Shown here piece after piece: positions 18,784 to 27,372 of a DNA stretch of 64,000 bases. Source of the DNA: Methanobacterium_C sp963845285. Its GTDB lineage: Archaea; Methanobacteriota; Methanobacteria; Methanobacteriales; Methanobacteriaceae. Where the stretch lies: the NCBI GenBank assembly GCA_963845285.1, contig CAWJRO010000018.1, positions 1 through 64,000 on the forward strand, read 5' to 3'. Position 1 is the first letter of the stretch. Each line of letters starts with the position of its first letter. A program made the position numbers and the translations under genes. A model generated the notes under the pieces. It did not search any database. It was not told the origin of the DNA and saw nothing but the letters and a program-made list of their open reading frames with translations.

Positions 18784-19173
18784 GATATTGAAAAAATAAG
18801 ATGTCCCCAGAGTCTTTATTTGAGGATTTCAAAAAATATTTAGAATGTACTTTCTGAACTTGGGATTGAAGTTGAACCTGTAACATGGGTTGGTAGGCTA
18901 AAAATACGCTTAACAATTAGAAGAAAATCAAAGATGTTAAAAGTTGTTATATGAGGGTAAAAGTCCAAAGGAAATATCTAAAATCCTTAAAATTTCTCTT
19001 AAAACAGTTTATTATTTCAAAAATTCCAAACTTAACGAGGGCGAAAGTCCAAATATCTTCCTGAAATAGAGGATTGAGTTAAAAAACTGTACCAAGATGG
19101 TGTTCCAACTCGTGAAATATCCCAAAACCTTGAAATTCCATTAAGGACTGTTTACTATTTTTTGAAGCGGTGA
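18784..19173 (+). pseudogene. Decayed copy of the tandem HTH gene
   Basis: This stretch aligns with 16354-16737 of the intact HTH gene over nearly its whole length. It shares, for example, the region encoding KSPKEISKILKISLKTVYY and the final TTTGAAGCGGTGA. Several single-base deletions and in-frame stops break the frame. A recurrent change (TGAGTT where the intact gene has CAGGTT) is shared with the smaller remnant at 20847, so the two remnants may descend from one damaged copy. Confidence 0.9.
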
Positions 19174-19234
19174 TCTGAAATATTTTTAATCAAAGAAGCA
19201 TTTGATATAAAAATTAAATGAACTAATCTATTGT

Positions 19235-19783
19235 CTAAATTTTTATTAATTTGTTATCTTCAAGCCAATTTCTTACTTCTTTATATCCCTCATCATTCAA
19301 CATTTTGAACTCTTTTTTTAGAATAATATTGTCTTTAGGTTAATAGCGATAATTTCTCTATTTTCTTTATCAGCATAACCTGTTGAAATTTTTTCCTTCA
19401 CTCTTTGCAGTGTTATTTGTGTTTTGGCCACATGCTCTATGATTAAGATATCTGTGGGAATAATGGATTCTACAAAGTTTTCAATAAATCATTTTGAACT
19501 AGAATAACTTTCTGCATCACAAACTTTGAAAAGTTTCCTATAAACAAATTTGTCCCTCTTAATTTTTTAAGTGAATAAATTCTACAAGGAACAACACTAT
19601 GAGGGACAATGGTCTCGAAGAAATTATTTTCTATGACTTGTACCATGGATATAACCGTATTATTTCATAATTTTCTTTTACAACTTCTGATGTATCTTCA
19701 AGGAATTCTGCTAATTTATTTATCATAGAACTAAAAATATCATCACTAAACCCCTTTTTAAAGTTTACCAAACTTATTTCCAT
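19235..19783 (-). pseudogene. Frameshifted unidentified gene
   Basis: On the minus strand an ATG at 19783 opens a protein starting MEISLVNFKKGF, which stops after about 50 residues at ...YPWYKS. Coherent protein-like sequence continues in other frames (for example NFFETIVPHSVVPCRIYSL and IIEHVAKTQITLQRVKEKIS) and ends ...NWLEDNKLIKI before a stop at 19235. At least two frameshifts are needed to join the parts. I do not recognise the family. Confidence 0.6.
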
Positions 19784-19978
19784 TATTATCACTTAGAAAC
19801 CAGTTTAATATTCAATGGTATATAATTTATTATTTAATTTTCATAAACTGATTTTGGACTTTCTATATGTCTTTTTCCACACGGTAAGCACATAGATTTA
19901 TATAATAATAAAATAAATTTATTTATAAATAGAAATAAAAACTTAGGATACATCTTAAGTTTATACTTTAATTCATAT

Positions 19979-20185
19979 GTGGTGGCATGGGAATTTGGTA
20001 TTGTTTTCACAGTAATAATCGCTTTACTTTGTACATTGATATGCCATTCTAATCAAAAAGGAGATGATACTATGAAGAAGTTGAGTAGTATTGAATCTGT
20101 CTTAAATATCATTTTAACAACTTCAAATATTTTAGTTCAATTTGTAACGGTAGGATCCTCCGATGCGGAGTATTTAATCCTATAG
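19979..20185 (+). CDS. Possible small membrane protein
   Basis: A 68-codon frame starting GTG encodes an N-terminal hydrophobic helix (FGIVFTVIIALLCTLIC) and a short polar tail. There is no convincing ribosome binding site and no homologue that I recognise. It lies between a pseudogene and another orphan gene in a decaying region, so it may be spurious. The following 130 bp contain a small hairpin (CTCCG-ATG-CGGAG around 20158-20170) and nothing else clear. Confidence 0.25.
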   Translation: MVAWEFGIVFTVIIALLCTLICHSNQKGDDTMKKLSSIESVLNIILTTSNILVQFVTVGSSDAEYLIL

Positions 20186-20316
20186 TTATATAATTATTTA
20201 CGGAAACATCGCCAAATTTCTCACATCGGGGGATCACACCCTCACTCCGCAAATCTAAACTTTTAACAAGTTATCTTTATTATTTAACAAATAATTATCC
20301 TTGATAGAGGAATAAA

Positions 20317-20655
20317 ATGCAAAAACCTACTTTTCAATTATTAAAAGAAAATGGAAGTTCTGTTCGTAAAATGGCTTTAGTTACTATCTTTTTAGAAGGT
20401 ATACCTAAAAATGAAAACGAATTTAGGGATAGACTAAAACATTATAAAGATCTTCAAATTAACCCTCATGAAGGGGTTTGTAAAACTGAAGTAACTTTGA
20501 GAGAACCTCTTCCAAAAGATAAATGGGTACATGGGCGGAATGATCCAAAAGCTAGCACAAAATATGAGGAAATAAATGTTTATATGGATTTTAGAATGAA
20601 AGAAATCCAAAAAGAACTTATCCGCATCATGGGACAAATAGGGACTAAATGTTAA
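20317..20655 (+). CDS. Hypothetical protein (112 aa)
   Basis: ATG 20317 is preceded by AGAGGA at suitable spacing. The product is soluble, basic and without membrane segments (central part INPHEGVCKTEVTLREPLPKDKW). I do not recognise a family. It stands alone in the accessory region, upstream of an HTH-gene remnant and the IS1182-like element. Confidence 0.45.
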   Translation: MQKPTFQLLKENGSSVRKMALVTIFLEGIPKNENEFRDRLKHYKDLQINPHEGVCKTEVTLREPLPKDKWVHGRNDPKASTKYEEINVYMDFRMKEIQKELIRIMGQIGTKC

Positions 20656-20846
20656 TTTAGATTGTCTAAATGAGGTATAACGAGTTTAAACACGAAATTA
20701 AAGAATTTTTATGGTTTCCAATGTTAGATATTCTCTTATTTTTTAATTTGTAGTATAAATCTTTATGAATAATTTAGATTTTACATGCCCTCGGTTAATG
20801 GATCGTTATTCTGTCTTTATAACCAGAAATTTTTTTAATCGTATGG

Positions 20847-20903
20847 TTAAACGAGGGCAAAAGTCGAAATATCCTCCCGAAACGGAGGAATGAGTTAAAA
20901 AAA
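20847..20903 (+). pseudogene. Fragment of the tandem HTH gene
   Basis: This 57-bp relic matches the part of the HTH gene encoding the linker between its two HTH units (compare 16597-16655: TAAACGAGGGCGAAAGTC against TAAACGAGGGCAAAAGTC here). It carries the same TGAGTT change as the larger remnant at 18784-19173. It ends about 30 bp before the IS1182-like target duplication. Confidence 0.75.
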
Positions 20904-20937
20904 ACGTTATTAAGAATTAGAGTATATTTGGATTAAC

Positions 20938-22666
20938 GAGGCTGTCTCATGATTGACTTTTTTTTGGATTTTCTTTTCTGATTTTTTTCCTTTTAAGGGT
21001 TATATTTATATTTAAGGTGTTACTATATTTTATTTAGAGATTTATAGTTTTTTGGTGGTGTTTTTTATGGCTTTGAGAGAAGATAGGATTGGTCAGACTT
21101 GGTTGGTGCCTAGGCGTGTTATGGATTTTATTCCGGAAAATCATATTTGTTATTTTATTGCTAATTTGGTGGAAGAGTTAGATTTTAAAAAAATAGACCA
21201 GAGATACAGGTGCACTAAGGGTAAGGCAGCTTATTCTCGCCGAATGTTATTGAGAGTGGTTATTATGGCTTCGGTTGATGGTGTGTTTTCATCTAGGCGG
21301 GTTGCAAGGCTTGCGGAGGAAAATGTGATTTATATGTATCTTTCAGGTATGGATAAGCCGGATTTCCATACAATTTGCAGATTTAAAATCGAATGCAGCA
21401 AACAAATTGAAGAAGCGTTTGAAATGACTGTGAATGTTGCTAAAAATATGGATATGGTTCAATTGAACCATATCGCAATAGATGGTACTAAAATCAAAGC
21501 TAACGCTTCCCCAGCTAATCTAATTAATCAAAAAGAAATACATACAGTTCGTCAGATATTAAAAAAAGGAATAAAAACCGACAAGAAAGAAAACAAAATT
21601 TACGGCAATAAAAGAGGTGACGAAATACCACCAGAACTAACCAACCGTAAAAAAGTCCACGAAATAATCCAAAAACTAAAAAACCAAACCAAAACCACTA
21701 ATGAAAATAATGCTCCTAAAGAGGAGAATAAGCTGCATAGATCTTCAGTTAAGCTTCTGGAACGGGCCTGTTCCGGTAGTCCGGAAAAGGATCGTGTTTT
21801 GAAAAAATTGGATCATGCTGAAAGGGAGTTAGAAAAGACACCACAAAAGACTGTTAGTTTAACAGACCCTGAATCACGGTGGATGATGAATAAAAAGAAT
21901 CGAATGGAACTTTCATATAATATGCAAATCGCAGTGGATTATGATTCAGGAATCATACTCGCCAGCACCATAACACAAGACCCTACAGACCACCACCAAC
22001 TAATACCACAAATAGAACAAATACAAGAAACAATAGGACCCTTACCCAATTATACAAAGATTAGCGCAGATAACGGGTATTTTACACAAACAAATCTACA
22101 ATATCTAGAAGAAAATGGATTAGATGGTTACATACCTAACAGAAAACAGGCACATAAACATAAAAACAAGTTAAAAAAGGATAAACTATTTTCCAAGTAC
22201 AATTTCAAATATAATCATGTCGAAGACATTTATATTTGTCCAAATAACAGAAAATTAACTTATAAAAAGACATATGAGTATAATAACACTTGTATGCGCC
22301 AATATTATTGTAATGATTGTTTAAAATGTTCATATCAGACATTATGTGCTGGTAAGAATCGTTTTAGGATTATAACTGATTATGGTGGTGTTTTATCAAA
22401 GCGTATGGCTTTGAAAATGGAAACAAATCAAGGCAAGGAAGAGTTTGGTAAACGAAAACAGACCGTTGAATGGCCATTTGGGAATATAAAAGAGAATTTA
22501 AGATACACAGAGTTCCTAACACGCGGCATGAACGGAATAAAAACAGAAAAAAACCTAATTAACATCTCACATAACATAAAAAGAATCTATAATCATAATA
22601 ATTCTAAAATAAATAGGCAAAATCAAATAAATACCTGAAAAAAGAGGATTTTTTATAAAAACTTAA
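20938..22666 (+). mobile_element. IS1182-like element, left end and body (right end displaced)
   Basis: The left terminal repeat GAGGCTGTCTCATGATTG begins at 20938 after the sequence TTAAC. The element contains a complete transposase gene. It is interrupted at 22667 by IS5-like copy B. Its right end is not on the far side of copy B; the matching end, in reverse orientation and next to GTTAA, is at 28265-28300. Without the IS5 insertion the element would be about 1.76 kb. Confidence 0.88.
21067..22638 (+). CDS. IS1182-like transposase
   Basis: The 523-residue DDE transposase has a DUF772-type N-terminal domain (YSRRMLLRVVIMASVDG, YLSGMDKPDFHTICRF). Catalytic candidates are Asp139 (IAIDGTKIKANAS), Asp at ~335 (ISADNGYF) and Glu at ~467 (TVEWPFGNIKENLRY). 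A cysteine cluster (YCNDCLKCSYQTLC) precedes the last acidic residue. ATG 21067 is chosen over GTG 21052 because GGTGGTG lies just upstream. The gene is intact. It could supply transposase to the MITEs that share its ends. Confidence 0.9.
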   Translation: MALREDRIGQTWLVPRRVMDFIPENHICYFIANLVEELDFKKIDQRYRCTKGKAAYSRRMLLRVVIMASVDGVFSSRRVARLAEENVIYMYLSGMDKPDFHTICRFKIECSKQIEEAFEMTVNVAKNMDMVQLNHIAIDGTKIKANASPANLINQKEIHTVRQILKKGIKTDKKENKIYGNKRGDEIPPELTNRKKVHEIIQKLKNQTKTTNENNAPKEENKLHRSSVKLLERACSGSPEKDRVLKKLDHAERELEKTPQKTVSLTDPESRWMMNKKNRMELSYNMQIAVDYDSGIILASTITQDPTDHHQLIPQIEQIQETIGPLPNYTKISADNGYFTQTNLQYLEENGLDGYIPNRKQAHKHKNKLKKDKLFSKYNFKYNHVEDIYICPNNRKLTYKKTYEYNNTCMRQYYCNDCLKCSYQTLCAGKNRFRIITDYGGVLSKRMALKMETNQGKEEFGKRKQTVEWPFGNIKENLRYTEFLTRGMNGIKTEKNLINISHNIKRIYNHNNSKINRQNQINT

Positions 22667-23880
22667 GAGAATTTCTATAAACCTTTTTGATTTTTTGGTT
22701 TTAATGTTTGTTGGTTGATGTTATTCTCTGTTTAGTAGGTGTATAATGAATTTACGATAGTTTTATATCTTATTAAGAGTATAGGAATATTATGAAGTCG
22801 TTTGATGATTATCTCTTGAATAAGGAGTATGCTCGTGTGGAACGGTTGGGTGATAAGTTGGCTGAGGTTGAACCTTTGATTGATTGGGAGGTTTTTCGGC
22901 CGATCATTCGGGAAATGTATGATAACCAAACAGAACGTGGTGGTAGACCTAACAATGATGAAGTAGTAATGGTTAAGATGTTGGTTTTACAATCATGGTA
23001 CGGTTTATCTGATCCCGAACTTGAAAGGCAGGCTACGGATCGTATTTCTTTTAGGAAGTTTTTAGGATTTCCTGAAGTTATACCAGACCGTGCAACGGTC
23101 TGGTCTTTCAGAGAAAGATTGAGTCAAACAGGTAAAGACAAGGAAATATGGACGGAATTACAAAGACAAATTGACAGTAAAGGTTTAAAGGTTAAAGAAG
23201 GTGTGATTCAGGATGCCACATTTATCACAGCTGATCCTGGTCATAAAAAGGTTGATGAACCACGTGGACCTAATGCTAAAACTCGACGCAGCAAAGATGG
23301 GACCTGGACTAAAAAAGGAAATAAATCCAGTTTTGGATACAAATTGCACACAAAAATGGATATGGAATATGAATTGATACGTGAATTAGAAACAACCACT
23401 GCTAAAGTACATGATAGTCAAATTGACTTATCCCAACCTGATGAAATCATGTATCGTGACCGCGGGTACTTTGGAGGACAATGCAAAGGCCACAATGCCA
23501 CTATGAACCGAGCCACACGCGGCCATCCACTGAGAATACGTGATAAAATGCGAAATAAAAGAATATCATGCAAAAGATCACCAGGAGAACGGCCCTATGC
23601 AGTAATTAAAACCATATTCCACTCCGGCCACACAAAACTCACCACCATCTTCCGAAACCACACCCGAAACATATTCAACTGCCTCAGCTACAACTTACTA
23701 CAACTAAACACCCTAACCTATAAATCAGACGAACTAGCGAACGCTATCATCAAATAGTTACTAAAACATACTAAAAACACTAAAAAAAAGACAAAAATAA
23801 ATCAAAACCCAGAAAAACCCATTACAATAACAAGATAAACTAAAACCCAAAATAAAAAAACGAAGTAAATAGAAATTCTC
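22667..23880 (+). mobile_element. IS5-like insertion sequence, copy B (1214 bp)
   Basis: It has the same ends and length as copy A. The left flank ends TTAA while the right flank begins AATT, so it has no matching 4-bp duplication as it stands. The left flank matches the reverse complement of copy C's left flank, which is evidence for recombination between B and C. It sits inside the IS1182-like element. Confidence 0.95.
22792..23757 (+). CDS. IS5-like transposase, copy B
   Basis: The 321-residue DDE transposase is identical to copy A except for a Ser in the C-terminal NCLSYN segment. The catalytic residues Asp141, Asp223 and Glu266 are intact. The IS carries a few silent or non-coding differences from copies A and C, such as GGATCG for GGACCG and a C-to-T change just after the stop codon. 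Confidence 0.93.
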   Translation: MKSFDDYLLNKEYARVERLGDKLAEVEPLIDWEVFRPIIREMYDNQTERGGRPNNDEVVMVKMLVLQSWYGLSDPELERQATDRISFRKFLGFPEVIPDRATVWSFRERLSQTGKDKEIWTELQRQIDSKGLKVKEGVIQDATFITADPGHKKVDEPRGPNAKTRRSKDGTWTKKGNKSSFGYKLHTKMDMEYELIRELETTTAKVHDSQIDLSQPDEIMYRDRGYFGGQCKGHNATMNRATRGHPLRIRDKMRNKRISCKRSPGERPYAVIKTIFHSGHTKLTTIFRNHTRNIFNCLSYNLLQLNTLTYKSDELANAIIK

Positions 23881-23882
23881 AA

Positions 23883-24146
23883 TTATCTAAAACCCCATCT
23901 ATAAAACAGCAAGTAATATAAAATCATCAAAACGATAGCAAGTATGATTGAAACTATTACAAAGCCCTTATTTGTCCCAAATATAATGGGTATAGGCCCT
24001 ATCATAATTACGCCACCGGCTTGAACTTCTCCAGTTCCCTCTGATTTGGAAGTGATTTGGAAGGCCGTTCCCAAAAATATTAATAATACTCCGAGTATAA
24101 TCACTACAACGCCTGCTAAAATAATCGCATTATAATTAACCATCAT
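23883..24146 (-). CDS. Two-helix membrane protein, DUF131/TIGR00304-like
   Basis: The 87-residue protein has an N-terminal transmembrane helix (IILAGVVVIILGVLLIFLG), a short loop with the family hallmark GGVIMIGPIPIIFG, and a second helix (VIVSIILAIVLMILYYLLF). It resembles the archaeal DUF131 family of unknown function. Two adjacent ATGs follow GAAGGAAG; either may be used. Its stop codon overlaps the AATT that was the target duplication of IS5-like copy C before the inversion. Confidence 0.7.
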   Translation of the reverse strand: MMVNYNAIILAGVVVIILGVLLIFLGTAFQITSKSEGTGEVQAGGVIMIGPIPIIFGTNKGFVIVSIILAIVLMILYYLLFYRWGFR

Positions 24147-24379
24147 ACTTCCTTCGTGTGAAATTGTTTTATAAATTGTAAAATTTGTTTAAGATATTCT
24201 TAGTTGTTTTTTATTTTATAGGTGTATATCTTTTGTGTATATCTTTTATCGGTGTAGTTATCTTGATTTTGAGGATATTTTAAGGATTCTTTAGGTTTAT
24301 CCGTTATTTTTATAATCTTCATGTAATTCTGTAAAATATTATTTACACATACTATTTACAGCATTTAATCATTTATAAA

Positions 24380-24865
24380 TCATCTTTTTTTGATGCGATA
24401 TTCCTTTTTTCCATTATATACCCTATATTCTGCGATTTCCATTGTACACATATCATCCATTATTTTTTCAAGTTCATTTATGCATATTATTTCATCCAGT
24501 TCAGGACATATATTTGCAGAACAGGGACATTCAACTACATTTACAAAATTTTCCTTGGAAACCCAATCACCAATGACACACAAAATGTTGTAAATTGGAA
24601 CATATGAATGCATAAGACGTTTTTGACTATTGTCTATATTTATATTTTCTATTGTCCCTTTTATGTCATTGGCAACTGATTTAAGAGATTCAATTTCATT
24701 TTCAGGCAAAATAAGTATTACACGAACTTCTTCGGCTAAAAAATAGTCCCCTCTATTTATGTGGAAGTGTTCTTCTCTAAGAATTATTCCACCAACATCT
24801 TCAATAAACTCAGCCAGCTCATTAAATCTGTAAACTCCCCCACAAAAAAGGACAATCGCGTACAT
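24380..24865 (-). CDS. Protein resembling the N-terminal part of methanogenesis marker 7
   Basis: The 161-residue protein begins MYAIVLFCGGVYRFNEL and continues with IEDVGGIILREE and a strand-rich segment (VRVILILPENEIESLK). This recalls the start of methanogenesis marker protein 7, which is about twice as long, so it would be a short relative or a truncated paralogue. The second half (CPCSANICPELDEIIC) is cysteine-rich and does not match what I remember of the marker. It lies in the inverted segment with the THUMP-like gene upstream. The assignment is tentative. Confidence 0.35.
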   Translation of the reverse strand: MYAIVLFCGGVYRFNELAEFIEDVGGIILREEHFHINRGDYFLAEEVRVILILPENEIESLKSVANDIKGTIENINIDNSQKRLMHSYVPIYNILCVIGDWVSKENFVNVVECPCSANICPELDEIICINELEKIMDDMCTMEIAEYRVYNGKKEYRIKKR

Positions 24866-24976
24866 AAAATCAGTTTATTGTGTTATTAACTACTAAATCA
24901 GTTGAGACTAAATCTGTTGAGTTATTAACTACTAAATCGGTTTTTATGTTTTTTTATTATTTCAAGGTTTTTTTTA

Positions 24977-25525
24977 TTAAATTTTCTTAAAAATTTCACC
25001 AGGCCTTAAAACACTAATTCCAGTGTTTTCGCCAACAACTTCGATTTGAACCACCCAATCAGGATTTTTCTCATTAAGTTTCAGATTCAATTTTTCAATA
25101 AGTTCATCTGAAACAACATTTATCAACTCTTCTCCGGATTTTATGTATTTTCTACCTCTCAAATCACATCTTACAACAAATGATTCTTCGGAGTTTATCT
25201 TTTCACCTGCAATCATTGCAACTTTCTCAATAATATAGTCTCTTCTTGTTCTCACAACTTCAGTTATGGGCACGATCTTGGATATAACCGTTGTCTGGGC
25301 ATCCATCAACTTCCGGGCAGCATCAGCAGGATCAGTGACTACATGAACTAAAACAACGTTTATAAATTCAGTTTCTTCAATAGAGATAGGGTCCTCGTTT
25401 TGAAGAGCAAGTTCAATTTCTCCAATTCCAAGAAGTTCTACACCTACTGTTTCATTTTTGTGGCCTTTAAACGTCACAAGTAGATTGAATATTTTTGTGG
25501 ATTTAATGTTTGCACCTCCACTCAA
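24977..25525 (-). CDS. THUMP-like domain protein (182 aa)
   Basis: This is the shorter paralogue of the gene at 17922-18674, lacking the hydrophobic tail. It shares the domain order throughout and ends with the block NPDWVVQIEVVGENTGISVL. THUMP domains bind RNA in tRNA-modifying enzymes, but there is no fused catalytic domain here, so it may be a partner subunit like Tan1-type proteins. A possible alternative start lies a few codons downstream. It lies inside the inverted segment; in the ancestral order it would be on the plus strand like its paralogue. Confidence 0.55.
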   Translation of the reverse strand: MSGGANIKSTKIFNLLVTFKGHKNETVGVELLGIGEIELALQNEDPISIEETEFINVVLVHVVTDPADAARKLMDAQTTVISKIVPITEVVRTRRDYIIEKVAMIAGEKINSEESFVVRCDLRGRKYIKSGEELINVVSDELIEKLNLKLNEKNPDWVVQIEVVGENTGISVLRPGEIFKKI

Positions 25526-25827
25526 AATTTTGGATTAAATTATAATACAAGCATTATGTTTTGAATGATTTTTTATAACGATCACTTGAGAAAAATCCTC
25601 AAGTTGTTAACATTTCTCGTCAACATTCCCTCTAAAATAATCATTTCTTATTTATATATATGAGTAAAACTGGTATAAATAATATTTCTATAGTAAAAAT
25701 AACTAACACTACTATTTCATTATAGGAAATATCGTTTCAACTCCCTCAATTTCAAAAATGGTTTGATCATTAAAATCATTTCAAAAAAAGATTTAAGGAA
25801 TAGACTCAAACATTAAAACTTTTCAAC

Positions 25828-26182
25828 GGCACTGTCAAAAACTTGGGGGTTTTTGAATTTGATGTTTTAATAAACAATCTTTTTTATTTGTCTTAAACTC
25901 ATTATTTTCAGAAATAGAAATCTAAAAACTTTTATAATGAGGGAACATAATATTTTCTATGGCAAAACAAAAAAATACCTGTTCCAGTTAATATTTTGTT
26001 TGATTAGTCTTATAAAATTTCCTCAAACAAAAAAGAAAATATCTTTCAGAAAACATTTCCACAAAGCGTTAAGAAGTTAATGAAGATTAAAAAAGGTTTA
26101 ATGTAATGAATAAACATTAGAATAGAAATTCAAACCCAGAAAAAACTTTTTAACATCCAACCCCCAAGTTTTTGACAGTGCC
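25828..26182. mobile_element. 355-bp non-autonomous element with IS6-like ends
   Basis: Perfect terminal inverted repeats of about 24 bp begin GGCACTGTCAAAAACTTG, recalling the GGCACTGT ends of the IS6/IS26 family. It is flanked by an exact 8-bp duplication TTTTCAAC (25820-25827 and 26183-26190), the size typical of IS6. The interior has no long frame, only a 10-codon one at a possible former start. The rest of the 25526-26281 gap is AT-rich with no further feature. Confidence 0.88.
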
Positions 26183-26281
26183 TTTTCAACTTACGTAGAC
26201 AATGTAAAAAAAGATAATATCAAAATAAAAAATGTATAGATTAACTTAAAAGAGATAAATCTTTTATAAAAATCTTATTAC

Positions 26282-26938
26282 TTAAACTTGAGACAAGCTA
26301 AGAAGATTATCTCTTCCATAAATCTCTATTTGTGAAAATGAATTTGATATTCCTTTGATCCAATTTGTAACAGCACTTTTTTGGGCAAATGAAACGATTT
26401 TAGGTTTTAATATATATCCAGATTTATGGTAAATACTTTTTAAATTTTCAATATCATGTTCCTCTAAAAAATATTCACTAATTTTACATTCATAACATTC
26501 TCCATTATTCTGGTTATGGGTTACAACAGCGATATCTACTGTTCTTTCACTATACCATTCGTCTATTTCTACATTGCAATCAATATCAATAATATCTTTA
26601 TTTTCATATTTTTGAGTTATAAGTAAATAAACATAATACTCTAAAATTGCGCCTCTAAGATTAGGTGATTTAGCATTCCGATAAATATCTCTTAAATTTC
26701 CCCATAAATTATAGAATGTTATAGTTAATTCTTCATTTATTTCAAATAGATCTATATAAGTTTGGGAAATCTTATCAATAATCTCTTCAAAATCTTCTGA
26801 GGAAGTTGAAGAATTTATTATAAGAGCTATATCTTTAAGGAATAATTTACCACTGTTTAATAATAAAGTTGCTACATTTCGAACATTAGAATTTTTGTGA
26901 AATGTATCCATACTTCCATTAGGATGAAAGCTTATCAT
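26282..26938 (-). CDS. PD-(D/E)XK nuclease-like protein (third gene of a cassette)
   Basis: The 218-residue protein has a restriction-endonuclease-like signature in its second half: Glu100 in the helix RGAILEYYVYLL, Asp135 in TVDIAVV, and Glu150-Cys-Lys152 (ECYECKIS), followed by a short strand (KPKIVSFA). The first 90 residues are helical and unfamiliar. It overlaps the end of the preceding gene by 20 bases, showing translational coupling; ATG 26911 is a second possible start. Nuclease activity is inferred from motif spacing only. Confidence 0.5.
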   Translation of the reverse strand: MISFHPNGSMDTFHKNSNVRNVATLLLNSGKLFLKDIALIINSSTSSEDFEEIIDKISQTYIDLFEINEELTITFYNLWGNLRDIYRNAKSPNLRGAILEYYVYLLITQKYENKDIIDIDCNVEIDEWYSERTVDIAVVTHNQNNGECYECKISEYFLEEHDIENLKSIYHKSGYILKPKIVSFAQKSAVTNWIKGISNSFSQIEIYGRDNLLSLSQV

Positions 26939-27368
26939 CGTTTTCTTCCACCTTTGGTTTATCCATTATTTCTGAAATAACTGGCATATCAGTATCAAGT
27001 ACCTTATTTAAATCTTCTATTTTTTTATCTAGTTTACATTTGATTTTTTTATCTATTATGTTCGTTACATCATCTTGAGATGGAGAAGTGTCTAATTCTT
27101 CCTTAAATTTTATTAATCCATTAAAAACCATATCAACTTCAGTTAAAAATTCATTAGCTATGAATTGGTATTCTATTTCCAATATTATATTATCTTTACT
27201 TTTGTTTGCTAGCCCTACGGAAATTCCTAACTTTGCTCTATCTTTCACAGGCATTGTGACACTTATATTGTCATCACATGACCCTAAATTTTCAGTGGGT
27301 TTAAGATTTATAACATTTATTTTTTTAACATATATGTTTGTTTCTTTAATGTTGTCTATTATATTCAT
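26919..27368 (-). CDS. Hypothetical protein, second gene of the nuclease-like cassette
   Basis: The 149-residue protein begins with beta-strand-rich sequence (IYVKKINVINLKPTENLG, ISVTMPVKDRAKLGISVG) followed by an acidic helical tail. The strand pattern loosely recalls SecB-like proteins, but this is weak. The ATG at 27368 is chosen because GAGGG, at the end of the preceding gene, lies just upstream; a longer frame from 27434 would overlap that gene more. It is tightly linked to both neighbours. Confidence 0.5.
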   Translation of the reverse strand: MNIIDNIKETNIYVKKINVINLKPTENLGSCDDNISVTMPVKDRAKLGISVGLANKSKDNIILEIEYQFIANEFLTEVDMVFNGLIKFKEELDTSPSQDDVTNIIDKKIKCKLDKKIEDLNKVLDTDMPVISEIMDKPKVEENDDKLSS

Positions 27369-27372
27369 GGCG

